DNA of 16,653 nucleotides. Origin: Granulicella sp. UBA5172 (GTDB lineage Bacteria; Acidobacteriota; Terriglobia; Terriglobales; Acidobacteriaceae). The stretch covers positions 11,466 to 28,118 of the forward strand of contig DHWW01000317.1 in assembly GCA_002413385.1 (NCBI GenBank). The letters are read 5' to 3'. Position 1 is the first letter of the stretch. Each line of letters opens with the position of its first letter. Below, one piece after another: positions 8,562 to 16,653 of this stretch. Below the pieces are notes generated by a model that saw only the letters and a list, made by a program, of their open reading frames with translations, was not told the DNA's origin and did no database searches. The position numbers were made by a program, and so were the translations under genes.

Positions 8562-8642
8562 CTCCGCTGATGGAGTAGCCTAGCCAGCGTGAAAATCATT
8601 CATTCAACTCGCGCTCCATTTTTTCATTCGACCGGAGTCCTC

Positions 8643-11126
8643 ATGTCGTTGTCCCGAGCTATAACCAGCCTTACGCTATTTGTTACTCTCTCTGCTTCCA
8701 TTTCCGTCGCTGCCCAGAGTTCAGATTCACAGGCCGCCATAAGCATCCAGCAAGCGAGAGCACTCGTCCATCAAGGACGCCTGAATGACGCAAAAACCAT
8801 GATGCTGGAAATACTCCAGAAGAACCCGGGGGCAGACGCTTACAACCTGCTGGGCATTATTGAAAGCGAGGAACAGGACTACCCAAGCGCACTGGATGCA
8901 TTTCAGAAGACACTGCAGTTAGCTCCTCACTCGAGTCAGGCCCACAACAATATCGGGAACGTTTACCTCTCCGAGAAGAAGTTTGATCTGGCCGAAAAAG
9001 AGTTTCGGATTGTTCTTCGGCTTGATCCGCAGAATCAGGACGCAAACTACAACCTGGGCCTCCTTTTGATCGCTAAGGGATCGCCCGGAGAAGCAATTGG
9101 ACATTTCGATCGAATCCACCACCGGGATCTCGAGACAAACTTTAGCCTGATCCGTGCGTACCTTCAAACCAGGAGGACAGCGGAGGCACTGCGACTCGCT
9201 GATCAACTCTCTGCAGAAAAGAAGGATGACGTGCAATTGCACTTCTCTCTCGGCGTGTTATTGGCCTCCGAGAAACAATTCAAGGCTGCCCAACTTGAAC
9301 TGGAAAAGGCAGAAGCCCTGCAGCCCGGAACCTTCGAGATACTCTTCAACCTCGGACAAGCATCACTCCGAAGCGGCAATAACCAGAACGCAGAACTTGT
9401 ACTATCCCAGGCGCTCAAGTTGAAGCCGAAATCGCCGGATACGCTCTATCTACTGGCACAGGTTTATACCAATGAATCGCGTCCGTTGGACGCGTTAGAT
9501 CTACTGGTCCAAGCAAATAAGTTAGCACCGGATAATCCGGATATCCTTTTTTTAATGGCGCAGATCAGTATGTCGCAGAAATTCTATGAGGATGCTACAC
9601 CCCTGATTGAAAAGGCCGTTCGGATTGCTCCAGGGCGCCCTGATCTTATTGAATTACTCGGTGAGAGTTATTTGAAATCAGACAAGACTGATAAAGCTAT
9701 CGCAGAGTTCAAGCAGTTGATTGCGATTCAACCCTCAGTCCGGGCCTACTCGTTTCTTGGCCTTTCCAACACCTACCTTGGGCGTTTCGAAGAGGCCAAG
9801 CAGGATTTTCGAGAGGGACTCAAACTCGATCCTCACAATAGCTTTTGCGAATTCCAATTGGGCTATATCGCAAGGATGCAGGGCGATTCTTCCGGTGCAG
9901 AAGCCATCTTCCTGAAAATCCTTCGATCTCATCCCGACTATCCCCACGCACTTTTAGAACTGGCAAATATTCGTACCGAACAGAGGAAATTCTCTGAAGC
10001 CGCACAACTACTTAGGCGATATGTTCCAGTCAGCAGCGACCCAACAACTGGATACTACAAGCTGGCAATGGTGGAGAAGAATCTGCATGAGACATCTGCA
10101 GCAGAACGAGACCTCGCTCAGTTCCAGACTCTCTCGAACAATGCCTCCGTCGCTTCCCATCCCTACGATAGCCTCTTTGACTACCTGGATAATCGCTCGA
10201 AACTTGCACCGCGCGCGCGAGAGCAACAAGATCTAACTGATCTCACTGAGCAACTCAAGCTCCACCCCAATCAACCTGACGTCTTGTATGCCCTGGCTGA
10301 AGCCTATCTGAAATCAGGGAACGTCGATGAAGCACGAAATGCAATCGATCAATTCGACAAGACTCGCCCAGGGGACCCGCGGACTCTGACTCAATCCGGC
10401 GTCTTGCTGGCACGCTATAGGCTATACGACGATGCCATCCAACAATTCCTGGCAGCGTTGCATGCTAAGCCACATGTCGATGACGTTAGCTTCGATCTCG
10501 CGGATGCATATTATCGCAAGCGTCTCTACTCCGATGCGCTTGATGCTGCCTTGGAAGTTACACCGGAGGGTCGCAAGGACGACTCGTATCTTGATTTACT
10601 CGGAGACATCTATGCTCATCTTGGCGATACCGTCAGGGCAAAAGACCTTTACCAAAGTGCCATTATGCGCAACCCCGATAATGATCAAGACTATCTCTCA
10701 CTAGCTCTGCTCGAGTTTCGCAACAACGACATCTCTGGTGCAAAGCAGACACTGCTGAAAGGGCAGGCACGAATTCCTGGATCCGGCAAAATAATTTGGG
10801 GCCTTGGGTTGGCATCCGCCTTGGATGGTGACACGCTTGGAGCAACCAGACAATTGGAGCGCGCCGTCGAAATCCTGCCGGAGTGGCCCGGGGCCTATTC
10901 AACACTCGGTGTCTTCTATTATCAAACGGGTCAAATCGACAAAGCCAAAGAAGTCCTGGATCGATTTAAGAATAGCAATGTACGAGGTGGTCTGGACGTC
11001 CATCGGATTGAAGAAACCTTGGTGCAAACTCAAGCAGTCGCCTCAACTGGAAGCGAGCCGTTGTCGAGGACTAAGAGAGCGCAGTTGCTCCAACTTGCGC
11101 TATTTCTTGCTGATAAAACATTGTGA
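8643..11126 (+). CDS. Large exported TPR-repeat protein
   Basis: 827 residues: a Sec signal peptide (MSLSRAITSLTLFVTLSASISVAAQ, cleavage after AAQ) and then roughly twenty TPR units covering almost the whole chain. Examples are AHNNIGNVYLSEKKFDLAEK, YNLGLLLIAKGSPGEAIGHF and AYSTLGVFYYQTGQIDKAKE. Such proteins form long superhelical scaffolds for protein partners; the signal peptide places it outside the cytoplasm. No catalytic domain is visible. The start is ATG 8643, with GGAG five nt upstream (8634-8637) and the signal peptide directly following; GTG 8589 would add 18 residues ahead of the signal. It begins 81 bp after the fusion gene, with no terminator in the gap, so co-transcription is likely. 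It lies between two beta-propeller genes, suggesting it assembles with them, but that is inference. Confidence 0.9.
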   Translation: MSLSRAITSLTLFVTLSASISVAAQSSDSQAAISIQQARALVHQGRLNDAKTMMLEILQKNPGADAYNLLGIIESEEQDYPSALDAFQKTLQLAPHSSQAHNNIGNVYLSEKKFDLAEKEFRIVLRLDPQNQDANYNLGLLLIAKGSPGEAIGHFDRIHHRDLETNFSLIRAYLQTRRTAEALRLADQLSAEKKDDVQLHFSLGVLLASEKQFKAAQLELEKAEALQPGTFEILFNLGQASLRSGNNQNAELVLSQALKLKPKSPDTLYLLAQVYTNESRPLDALDLLVQANKLAPDNPDILFLMAQISMSQKFYEDATPLIEKAVRIAPGRPDLIELLGESYLKSDKTDKAIAEFKQLIAIQPSVRAYSFLGLSNTYLGRFEEAKQDFREGLKLDPHNSFCEFQLGYIARMQGDSSGAEAIFLKILRSHPDYPHALLELANIRTEQRKFSEAAQLLRRYVPVSSDPTTGYYKLAMVEKNLHETSAAERDLAQFQTLSNNASVASHPYDSLFDYLDNRSKLAPRAREQQDLTDLTEQLKLHPNQPDVLYALAEAYLKSGNVDEARNAIDQFDKTRPGDPRTLTQSGVLLARYRLYDDAIQQFLAALHAKPHVDDVSFDLADAYYRKRLYSDALDAALEVTPEGRKDDSYLDLLGDIYAHLGDTVRAKDLYQSAIMRNPDNDQDYLSLALLEFRNNDISGAKQTLLKGQARIPGSGKIIWGLGLASALDGDTLGATRQLERAVEILPEWPGAYSTLGVFYYQTGQIDKAKEVLDRFKNSNVRGGLDVHRIEETLVQTQAVASTGSEPLSRTKRAQLLQLALFLADKTL

Positions 11127-11262
11127 CCCTCACGATGATTGGTTCGCAGCAACAGGCCGAATGACCTTCGCCGAGAGAGGTCAACTTCGTACGAATGCAA
11201 GACAGGCAAAACGCTGGTGCGTCGCTAATTCACAGTGTCTATTGCGAGACGAGCGCAGTCGC

Positions 11263-11268
11263 TATAAT
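11263..11268 (+). promoter_or_regulatory. Perfect -10 hexamer for a near-leaderless transcript
   Basis: TATAAT ends 11 nt before the ATG at 11280. A transcript starting 6-8 nt after the hexamer would have a leader of only about 3-6 nt. The best -35 is TTGCGA (11242-11247, four of six matches) with a short 15-nt spacer. The in-frame TAA at 11265-11267 rules out any start further upstream, and no Shine-Dalgarno precedes the ATG. Confidence 0.5.
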
Positions 11269-11279
11269 GGCTGCCAGCT

Positions 11280-13058
11280 ATGATCTTCCCTCGACGGCGG
11301 TTTCTCGGATCTTCCCTATTCGTGCTTGGCAGTGCATTGACCGACGCATTATCGACTCCACTATGGAGATGGCAGCATCCCCTTACCGTTGAAGCAGCAA
11401 CAGATGCTTCCGCCCCACAAGTTCAATTTGTCGATGTGGCTCAGCAAGCTGGGCTCAACATCCCGAATGTGTGGGGTGGTATCGAACACAAGCGATCCAT
11501 TATTGAGACGAAGGGGAGCGGGTTGGCCTTCTTCGACTACGACAATGACGGATGGCTGGACATCTACATGACCAATGGAAATCGGCTCGATACGACCTGG
11601 CCACCGGGCAAAGCGCCGATCTCTCATCTATATAAAAATAATCGTGACGGCACCTTTACCGATGTCACGGATAAATCGGGTCTAGGAATTACAGGATGGC
11701 AGACTGGCGTCTGCGTTGGAGACTATAACAACGATGGCTGGGATGACCTGTTTTGCTGCTTCCTTGGACACAATATTCTCTTCCATAACAACGGAAATGG
11801 AACCTTTACCGATGTAACTCGTAAGGCTGGCCTCTATCAGGAGAAGGGACGCTGGGGCGCTGGATGCACTTTTCTTGACTATGACCGTGATGGTCATCTT
11901 GATTTATTTGTCTGCAACTACGTAAAGCTGGATCCAGAAAATATTCCTTCTGCCAGCAAGACAAACTACTGCCAGTGGAAGGGTGTACCCATCATGTGCG
12001 GTCCGCGCGGCCTTCCTGGTGACACGAATCTCCTCTATCACAACAACGGCGACGGAACGTTTACCGACGTCTCCGAGAAGTCGGGAATACTGAAGCCCGG
12101 CCCACGCTACTCAATTACCGCGGTGTCTTATGACTTTGACAACGATGGATGGCCCGACATTTATATTGCTGTCGATTCGGAGCCAAGCATTCTATTCAAG
12201 AACAATCACGACGGAACATTCACCGATATTGCAGTAATGGCTGGCTGCGCCTACAACGTTGACGGTCATGAGCAAGCAGGTATGGGCGTCGCTGTAGCCG
12301 ACTATGACTGCGATGGATGGTTCGACATTTTCAAGACAAACTTTGTCGATGACACGTGTAATCTCTACCACAACAACGGCGATGGAACATTCACTGATGT
12401 AACGTTCCCTTCAGGCATCGGAGTTAATAATCGTTATGTAGCGTGGGGCTGTGGCTTCATTGATTATGACAATGATGGGTGGCAGGACATCCTTCAAATC
12501 AATGGACATGTTTACCCTGAAGTCGACCAATACGACTTCGGCGAGTCGTTCAAGAACCCAAGGTTAGTTTACAAAAACACGGGGAATGGCACCTTCAAAG
12601 ATGTCTCTTCGCAAATGGGTTCAGGCATCAGTGAGCGGTTTTCAAGCCGCGGTGCGGCCTTTGGCGACTACAACAATAACGGCTGCATGGATGCCCTGGT
12701 GCTGAATCTGAATGATCTACCGTCGCTACTTCGTAATGAAGGAGGCAATAAGCAGAATTGGATCAAGATCAAATTACTAGGGACGAAATGCAATCGCACC
12801 GCGATCGGCGCAAGGGTTCGTGTGATTACTCACAAACATGTGCAGATGGATGAGGTACACAGCGGTACCAGCGTGATGTCACAAAGCGACCTAAGACTTC
12901 ACTTCGGCCTCGGCAAATTGGACGTAGTGGATCTTATTGAGGTCAAGTGGCCGACGACGCAAAAAATTGAACGGTTCACACAGGTCAGAGCGAATCAAAT
13001 ACTCACCATTCGAGAAGGTGACGGGATCATTGCATCGTATAAGCCACCATCGGCATAA
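11280..13058 (+). CDS. Tat-exported FG-GAP/VCBS repeat protein with ASPIC/UnbV domain (CRTAC1-like)
   Basis: 592 residues. A Tat signal (PRRRFLGSSLFVLGSAL, residues 4-20) is followed by seven FG-GAP/VCBS repeats (about 84-465). Their calcium-loop cores are DYDNDGWLD, DYNNDGWDD, DYDRDGHLD, DFDNDGWPD, DYDCDGWFD, DYDNDGWQD and DYNNNGCMD. YHNNGDGTFTDV-type linkers recur between them. The number fits a seven-bladed calcium-binding beta-propeller. Residues about 493-583 are an ASPIC/UnbV domain with TAIGARVRV, LRLHFGLGKLD and VKWPTTQKIERF. The layout is that of the CRTAC1 family, abundant in Acidobacteria and Planctomycetes, with no established bacterial function. Tat export implies folding in the cytoplasm before export. 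It is separated from the TPR gene by 153 bp with its own -10 box, so it may be partly independent. It is a paralogue of the propeller part of the gene at 4725, without redoxin or TPR domains. The neighbour at 13093 converges on it, 34 bp away. Confidence 0.93.
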   Translation: MIFPRRRFLGSSLFVLGSALTDALSTPLWRWQHPLTVEAATDASAPQVQFVDVAQQAGLNIPNVWGGIEHKRSIIETKGSGLAFFDYDNDGWLDIYMTNGNRLDTTWPPGKAPISHLYKNNRDGTFTDVTDKSGLGITGWQTGVCVGDYNNDGWDDLFCCFLGHNILFHNNGNGTFTDVTRKAGLYQEKGRWGAGCTFLDYDRDGHLDLFVCNYVKLDPENIPSASKTNYCQWKGVPIMCGPRGLPGDTNLLYHNNGDGTFTDVSEKSGILKPGPRYSITAVSYDFDNDGWPDIYIAVDSEPSILFKNNHDGTFTDIAVMAGCAYNVDGHEQAGMGVAVADYDCDGWFDIFKTNFVDDTCNLYHNNGDGTFTDVTFPSGIGVNNRYVAWGCGFIDYDNDGWQDILQINGHVYPEVDQYDFGESFKNPRLVYKNTGNGTFKDVSSQMGSGISERFSSRGAAFGDYNNNGCMDALVLNLNDLPSLLRNEGGNKQNWIKIKLLGTKCNRTAIGARVRVITHKHVQMDEVHSGTSVMSQSDLRLHFGLGKLDVVDLIEVKWPTTQKIERFTQVRANQILTIREGDGIIASYKPPSA

Positions 13059-13092
13059 CGTCCCGCCTGAGGGTCACTGAACAATTCAATCT

Positions 13093-14289
13093 TCAAGGTG
13101 CCGCTGGCCCACCAGGCTGCTCTGATAAAACAATCAAGAACTGCTTCACGCCTTGTCTCTGCCGCTCGATGGCTTCTGCTTGTTTTTGTTTGATCTGGTC
13201 GTGAAGCTGGAATTCCTCTTTCGCCTTTGCGGATTGAGCAGTGCGATCATATGCCACCCCGAGGCGATAGTACGCATCAGCAAGCTCTGGATCGGCAGCG
13301 ATTGCCTTCTTGTAGAAGTCAATTGCCGTGTCAAACGAACGCTGAGATGATGCGATGATTCCGAGTTGCAGATAAGCCTCGCTGCACTTGGGGTCGATCG
13401 TGACAGATTTCGTTAGCAGCCCTTCCGCCTGTTGCACTGCCTGTTTGTCCGGCACCTGCTCCTGATGCTTCAGAATGGACATCGCATACATGTAGTTGGC
13501 AATCGAGCTATCGGGCTGTTGCCTCACGAAGCGCTCCAGTTTTGGCTCAACACATGCCAGCGAGTTGGGTGCTGCCATCTGGATCTTTCCCATAAAGATG
13601 TACGGGTTCGGGTCAGAAGGGTCGAGGTCAGAAGCCTGGCAGAGGCGTAGCGCCGCCGCATCATAGCGTGCACCGGCAAACAACGCAGTCCCCATCGCTG
13701 TCTGCATCCTCACCGACGTTGGATAGGCATCCACGCCCTTACGAAATACCTCCTGCGCCTGCCAAACCGCGCGATGCAGCAGTAACTCAGAACCCCATTC
13801 GAAGTAGTTTTGCTCACTCGGATTAAGCTTTGCCGCTTGCTCGTATTCATGGACAGCGGACAATGGGTCGCCGAGCTTTTCGTCCACTTCACCTGCTAAC
13901 CGATACATATCGGCGCTTGGCCGGTGCGCTAATACTTCATGAAGATGCTTGCTGGACTGCGAGAGATTGCCGCCTTCTTCGTAGGCCAACGCCAGATCAT
14001 ACTGATTCCCATCGTTTGCCGGATCGATCTTGCTAGCGGTCTCCAGGAACGAAACAGCTTCGGGATACCGTTCCGTGTGCAGATAGAACTCGCCTAGCCG
14101 ATGATTCGCTTCAAAGCTGCTCGGTGCGCTGGAAAGTGTCGCGCGCAATTGACCCTCAGACTTCCCCTCCTCGCCTGATGTCAGTCGGGCCTGTCGCTCG
14201 AACGTGGCCTGCGCTTTCCGGCTTGAGGTTGCGAGTGTCACTAGCGAGTGATTCACTGGTCCGCAATGTGGAATCCGATCCATGCCCAC
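13093..14289 (-). pseudogene. TPR protein, 3' part of a frameshift-split gene
   Basis: An open frame of up to 398 codons. From about residue 44 it is a continuous TPR protein (FEANHRLGEFYLHTERYPEA, YDLALAYEEGGNLSQSSKHL, YYRLGVAYDRTAQSAKAKEE), ending in a charged helix and PGGPAAP. Its first about 35 residues (MGMDRIPHCGPVNHS...) have no signal peptide and look like out-of-frame translation of the upstream frame, which overlaps 14156-14289. The natural N-terminus is therefore the other fragment, ending about 14156. One extra base joins them: reading the CCCC at 14164-14167 (GGGG on the coding strand) as three bases gives ...DIRRGG-KSEGQLRATL. The joined protein would be exported and about 567 residues long. 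It could be a true lesion or a homopolymer miscall. It converges with the CRTAC1-like gene. Confidence 0.75.
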
Positions 14290-14794
14290 CCACCGCGGTC
14301 CAATCCGTTACGCCAGCGATGCTGAAGTTTGGTTGATCCGCGAACTCCATCGCCTGGGTGATCGGCCCGGGCTTCGCACCGGACGAAGCTCCCACTCCAG
14401 ATCCCGGAAACATCAGATCGACTTTATCCACACACGTCTCGGAGAAAGTACCAACGTCCATTACCGCGGTATGCGATCCGGATTGTTCTGCACTCAGTCG
14501 ATAGCTGCCCGTCGAGACCGCCGCAAACGAGAAACCACCCGTCGCATCCGTCTTTGTCTCGATAGGGTCTGTAGATAGCTTCCTTTCGAGACGGACAACC
14601 GCGCTACTCACGGGCTTTCCGTCAAAGCTGAGCACTCGCCCCTGGATCGTCACACCACCTGAACAGCGTAGAGACGTTTGCTCCGCAATCACTGCGGGAA
14701 CAAACAAGGTCGCCGCCACTACGGCTGACAATATGCCGCAAAGCTCTCCGCGGACACGACTCCTTAAGGGACGCAACTTACATACATCAAGCAT
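14156..14794 (-). pseudogene. Exported carboxypeptidase-regulatory-like domain, 5' part of the split TPR gene
   Basis: Starts at ATG 14794 (GGTGA 8 nt upstream) with a long basic stretch and hydrophobic core (LCGILSAVVAATLFVPAVIA), a Sec signal. A cysteine-bearing carboxypeptidase-regulatory-like beta-sandwich follows (about residues 40-120: GGVTIQGRVLSFDGKPVSSA, DATGGFSFAAVSTGSYRLSA). A conserved-looking linker (FADQPNFSIAGVTDWTAVGG) then leads to a premature stop after RRGGEV. From recall of related acidobacterial proteins, this linker normally continues straight into a TPR array, which here lies in the +1 frame (13093-14289). Alternative in-frame ATGs exist up to 14923, but they precede the signal peptide and have poorer ribosome sites. 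Whether the cell makes the joined protein depends on whether the frame break is real. Confidence 0.7.
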
Positions 14795-14919
14795 GACGAA
14801 TTTCACCGGTACAACGCAAAGGAGCATGAGTCGTTTCGTTTCCGACCTATACCTTTGTATGCCCGCCGTCGGCTCTCCGCAACCACCCAGCGTCCAGCCC
14901 AAACCATACATGACAAACG

Positions 14920-15210
14920 TCACAACGCTTTGCTTGGCATCACATACACATGATTCGACTCGACCTTCATGGCATCGATTGCTTCGAGCAACGGAATCTT
15001 GGTCTTCCTAGCCAGCAGCTCAGGCAAAATGCTTTGCCGCTTTGGATCGAGGTGTTGAATCACAACGAAAGCCAGTGCAATGTCGGTCGGAAGCGCAGAC
15101 AGTACCGCCGTGAGTGCTTCCAGACCACCAGCCGATGCCCCAATTGCCACTACAGGAATATCCGGCAACTCGGTCTTGGGCGGCGGTCTTTGCTTCGTAG
15201 AAGCAATCAT
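14920..15210 (-). pseudogene. cheB: Truncated CheB methylesterase N-terminal fragment
   Basis: 96 residues matching only the beginning of a CheB-type catalytic domain, as in chimeric CheB/CheR proteins. IPVVAIGASAGGLEAL carries the catalytic serine (S26) and FVVIQHLDPKRQS the histidine (H53); VESNHVYVMP is the next conserved strand. The frame then ends at once (SKAL, stop), where a full domain continues for about 100 more residues and supplies the catalytic aspartate. No continuation was seen in other frames downstream, so this looks like a deletion remnant rather than a frameshift. There are no other chemotaxis genes in the window. ATG 15210 is used; a purine-rich GGAGAG lies about 13 nt upstream. 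It cannot be an active methylesterase as it stands. Confidence 0.75.
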
Positions 15211-15485
15211 CAAACATCAGAATCTCTCCGCGAACTTGGGTCCGCCGGAGTATTTTGGCTTGATCTCTGGTTCAATCAACAACTATCGCAAGTGTATGGC
15301 ACTCATTCTGCCTGCCTGGGTTATGCGGCCATACATTCCTCATCTCTCCCGCCAATCGCAAACGCCTCTGCTCCCTCTGACAACAGGAGACACCCACCTC
15401 CTGGAATGCCGCCAGATATCTTCGAACCCAACCGTGTTCCATTACAGGTATCATGTCTCTGCCAGAAAGCCGAGACCCTAACCGT
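15211..15485. other. Intergenic region between the cheB remnant and the rhamnosidase gene
   Basis: About 275 bp between divergent genes. No credible coding frame, RNA gene, terminator, LacI-type operator or repeat was recognised on either strand. It should contain the promoter of the rhamnosidase gene, but no convincing -35/-10 pair stands out. Base composition rises sharply in GC just after its right edge. Confidence 0.5.
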
Positions 15486-16653
15486 ATGTCTAAATTCGCC
15501 CTGACCCTCCTCACTCTCGCAGTTACAGCGCAAGCCGCTCCGCTTCATCTCCGCGCCAACGCTCTCGTGGACCCCCTCGGCATCGACACGCCGCACCCCA
15601 CATTCTCCTGGATGAGCGACGCCAAAACTCCCAACTGGCTCCAGTCAGGCTATGAAATCCTCGTCGCCACCGACGCCGCTCATCTCCTCCCCGGCAAGAC
15701 CGACGCCTGGGATTCGGGTCGCATCCAATCCTCCGCCTCCCTCGATATCCCCTACGCCGGCGCACCCCTCCGCGCCCGCCAGCGCTACCTCTGGAAGGTC
15801 ATCGTCTGGGACAACAAAGACCAGCACGCCAACTCCCTCCCCGCCTCCTTTGAGACCGGCCTCCTCACCGCCGCCGATTGGAAGGCCCAGTGGATCACCC
15901 ACACCAACCCCTCCGACGCGCGGGAACTCAGCGCCATCCGCTGGATCTGGCTCCCCAACTCCGACCCTCTCCACGTCCCCTCGGCAACGCCCGCACAGTT
16001 CCGCTACCGCTTTCATCTCGATGCAAAACCGCAAGCCGCCAGCCTCCACGTCCTCGTCCGCGGAGACTTCACCGCTCGCGTCAACGGCACCATCGCCGGC
16101 CATCACAACGAGTGGGGAGCCTTCGACCGCGAAGAGATTGCCTCCCTCCTTCACCCCGGCGACAACGAAGTCCTCCTCGACGTCACCGCTCACCGCACCG
16201 ACGCCCCCGCCACCACGGCCCCCTCCGCCATCGCCGCCGCCATCCGCATCACGCGCGCCGACGGCAAGCAAGACCGCATCGTCACCAACGCCGAATGGCA
16301 AGCGCGCTCCACGCCCGACGGGCCCCTGGAGCGCCGCGCAAATCGCCGGCCCGCTCTCCGCGCCCTTCGGCATCGGCCCTGACCGCCAGCAAACCGTCCC
16401 CGGTCCCGACCGCATCTCCACCGACGCCTCACTCCTCCGCAAAGACTTCACCCTCGACTCCCCCATCCGCACCGCGCGCCTCACCCTCACCGCCCTCGGA
16501 GCCTACCAGGCCTTCCTCAACGGCAAACCCGTCGCACCCAACACCCTCCTCTCCCCCGGATGGACCGACTTCCACAAGCGAGTCCTCTATCAAACCTATG
16601 ACGTCACGTCTCTCCCTCACCCACGGGCCAAACAACCTCGGCGTCATGCTCGG
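15486..16653 (+). pseudogene. GH78 alpha-L-rhamnosidase, N-terminal part, two apparent frameshifts (runs off right edge)
   Basis: GH78 enzymes release terminal L-rhamnose from glycans and glycosides. A Sec signal (MSKFALTLLTLAVTAQA) precedes an N-terminal Fn3-like domain (about residues 20-135: DPLGIDTPHPTFSW, WDSGRIQSSASLDIPYAG, LRARQRYLWKVIVWD). A probable inserted beta-sandwich follows (about 145-255). Frame 1 runs to a stop at 16382, but homology shifts by +1 at the CCCC run 16323-16326. It continues with WSAAQIAGPLSAPFGIG, then the rhamnosidase N-domain motif (LLRKDFTLDS, TALGAYQAFLNGK, SPGWTDFHKRVLYQTYDVTS). A second +1 shift at the CCC run 16614-16616 restores LTHGPNNLGVMLG. Removing one C at each site gives one continuous protein. 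The catalytic (alpha/alpha)6 domain is beyond the window. ATG 15486 is preferred because the signal peptide starts there; ATG 15453 is possible. GC content is far above that of the left-hand genes. Confidence 0.8.

Noticed and set aside
8560..8578. Short hairpin ACTCC-GCTGAT-GGAGT after the fusion gene
   Set aside because: Only a 5-bp stem with no T run on either side; not a credible terminator.
14250..14289. Independent start of the 3' TPR fragment at ATG 14289
   Set aside because: Its first residues are an out-of-frame copy of the conserved linker and it lacks a signal peptide, so a frame break explains it better than a separate gene.
15080..15481. Plus-strand open frames across the cheB remnant and the following gap
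   Set aside because: They are antisense to the CheB homology or of low-complexity character, with no domain or signal peptide.

Overview
The window looks like a chromosome segment of an acidobacterium of the Terriglobia type (Granulicella, Edaphobacter, Terriglobus and relatives). This is inferred from gene content: an Oar-like TonB-dependent receptor with an N-terminal carboxypeptidase-regulatory-like domain, Tat-exported FG-GAP/VCBS proteins ending in ASPIC/UnbV domains, many exported TPR proteins, and a GH78 rhamnosidase. No rRNA or other phylogenetic marker is present, so the assignment is inference.

Layout. Positions 1-4240 hold two minus-strand genes: a 1264-residue TonB-dependent receptor (446-4240), a strong intrinsic terminator behind it (382-431), and the start of an exported TPR protein that runs off the left edge (1-352). 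Positions 4241-4724 are a 484-bp divergent control region. It carries two LacI-family-type operators and two copies of a 71-bp element in the same orientation, exactly 186 bp apart. Positions 4725-13058 hold three plus-strand genes: a 1278-residue Tat-exported fusion (beta-propeller repeats, ASPIC/UnbV, redoxin, TPR), an 827-residue exported TPR protein, and a 592-residue Tat-exported beta-propeller/ASPIC-UnbV protein. The last one appears to be read from an almost leaderless transcript.

The right end (13093-16653) is disrupted. It holds a carboxypeptidase-regulatory/TPR gene split by a frameshift, a truncated CheB methylesterase fragment, and the 5' part of a GC-rich GH78 alpha-L-rhamnosidase with two apparent frameshifts. 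All three frame breaks look like single extra bases, and each can be placed at a short C or G run. That suggests base-calling errors at least as much as true gene decay.

Working hypothesis (inference): the divergent block 1-13058 is one envelope system. A TonB-dependent outer-membrane transporter with TPR and calcium-binding beta-propeller partners is controlled by a LacI-family, sugar-responsive repressor. It would be an acidobacterial functional analogue of a Sus-type uptake locus, but without SusD. The substrate cannot be read from the sequence. The GH78 gene nearby hints at plant or microbial rhamnosylated glycans, though its base composition differs from the rest of the window.
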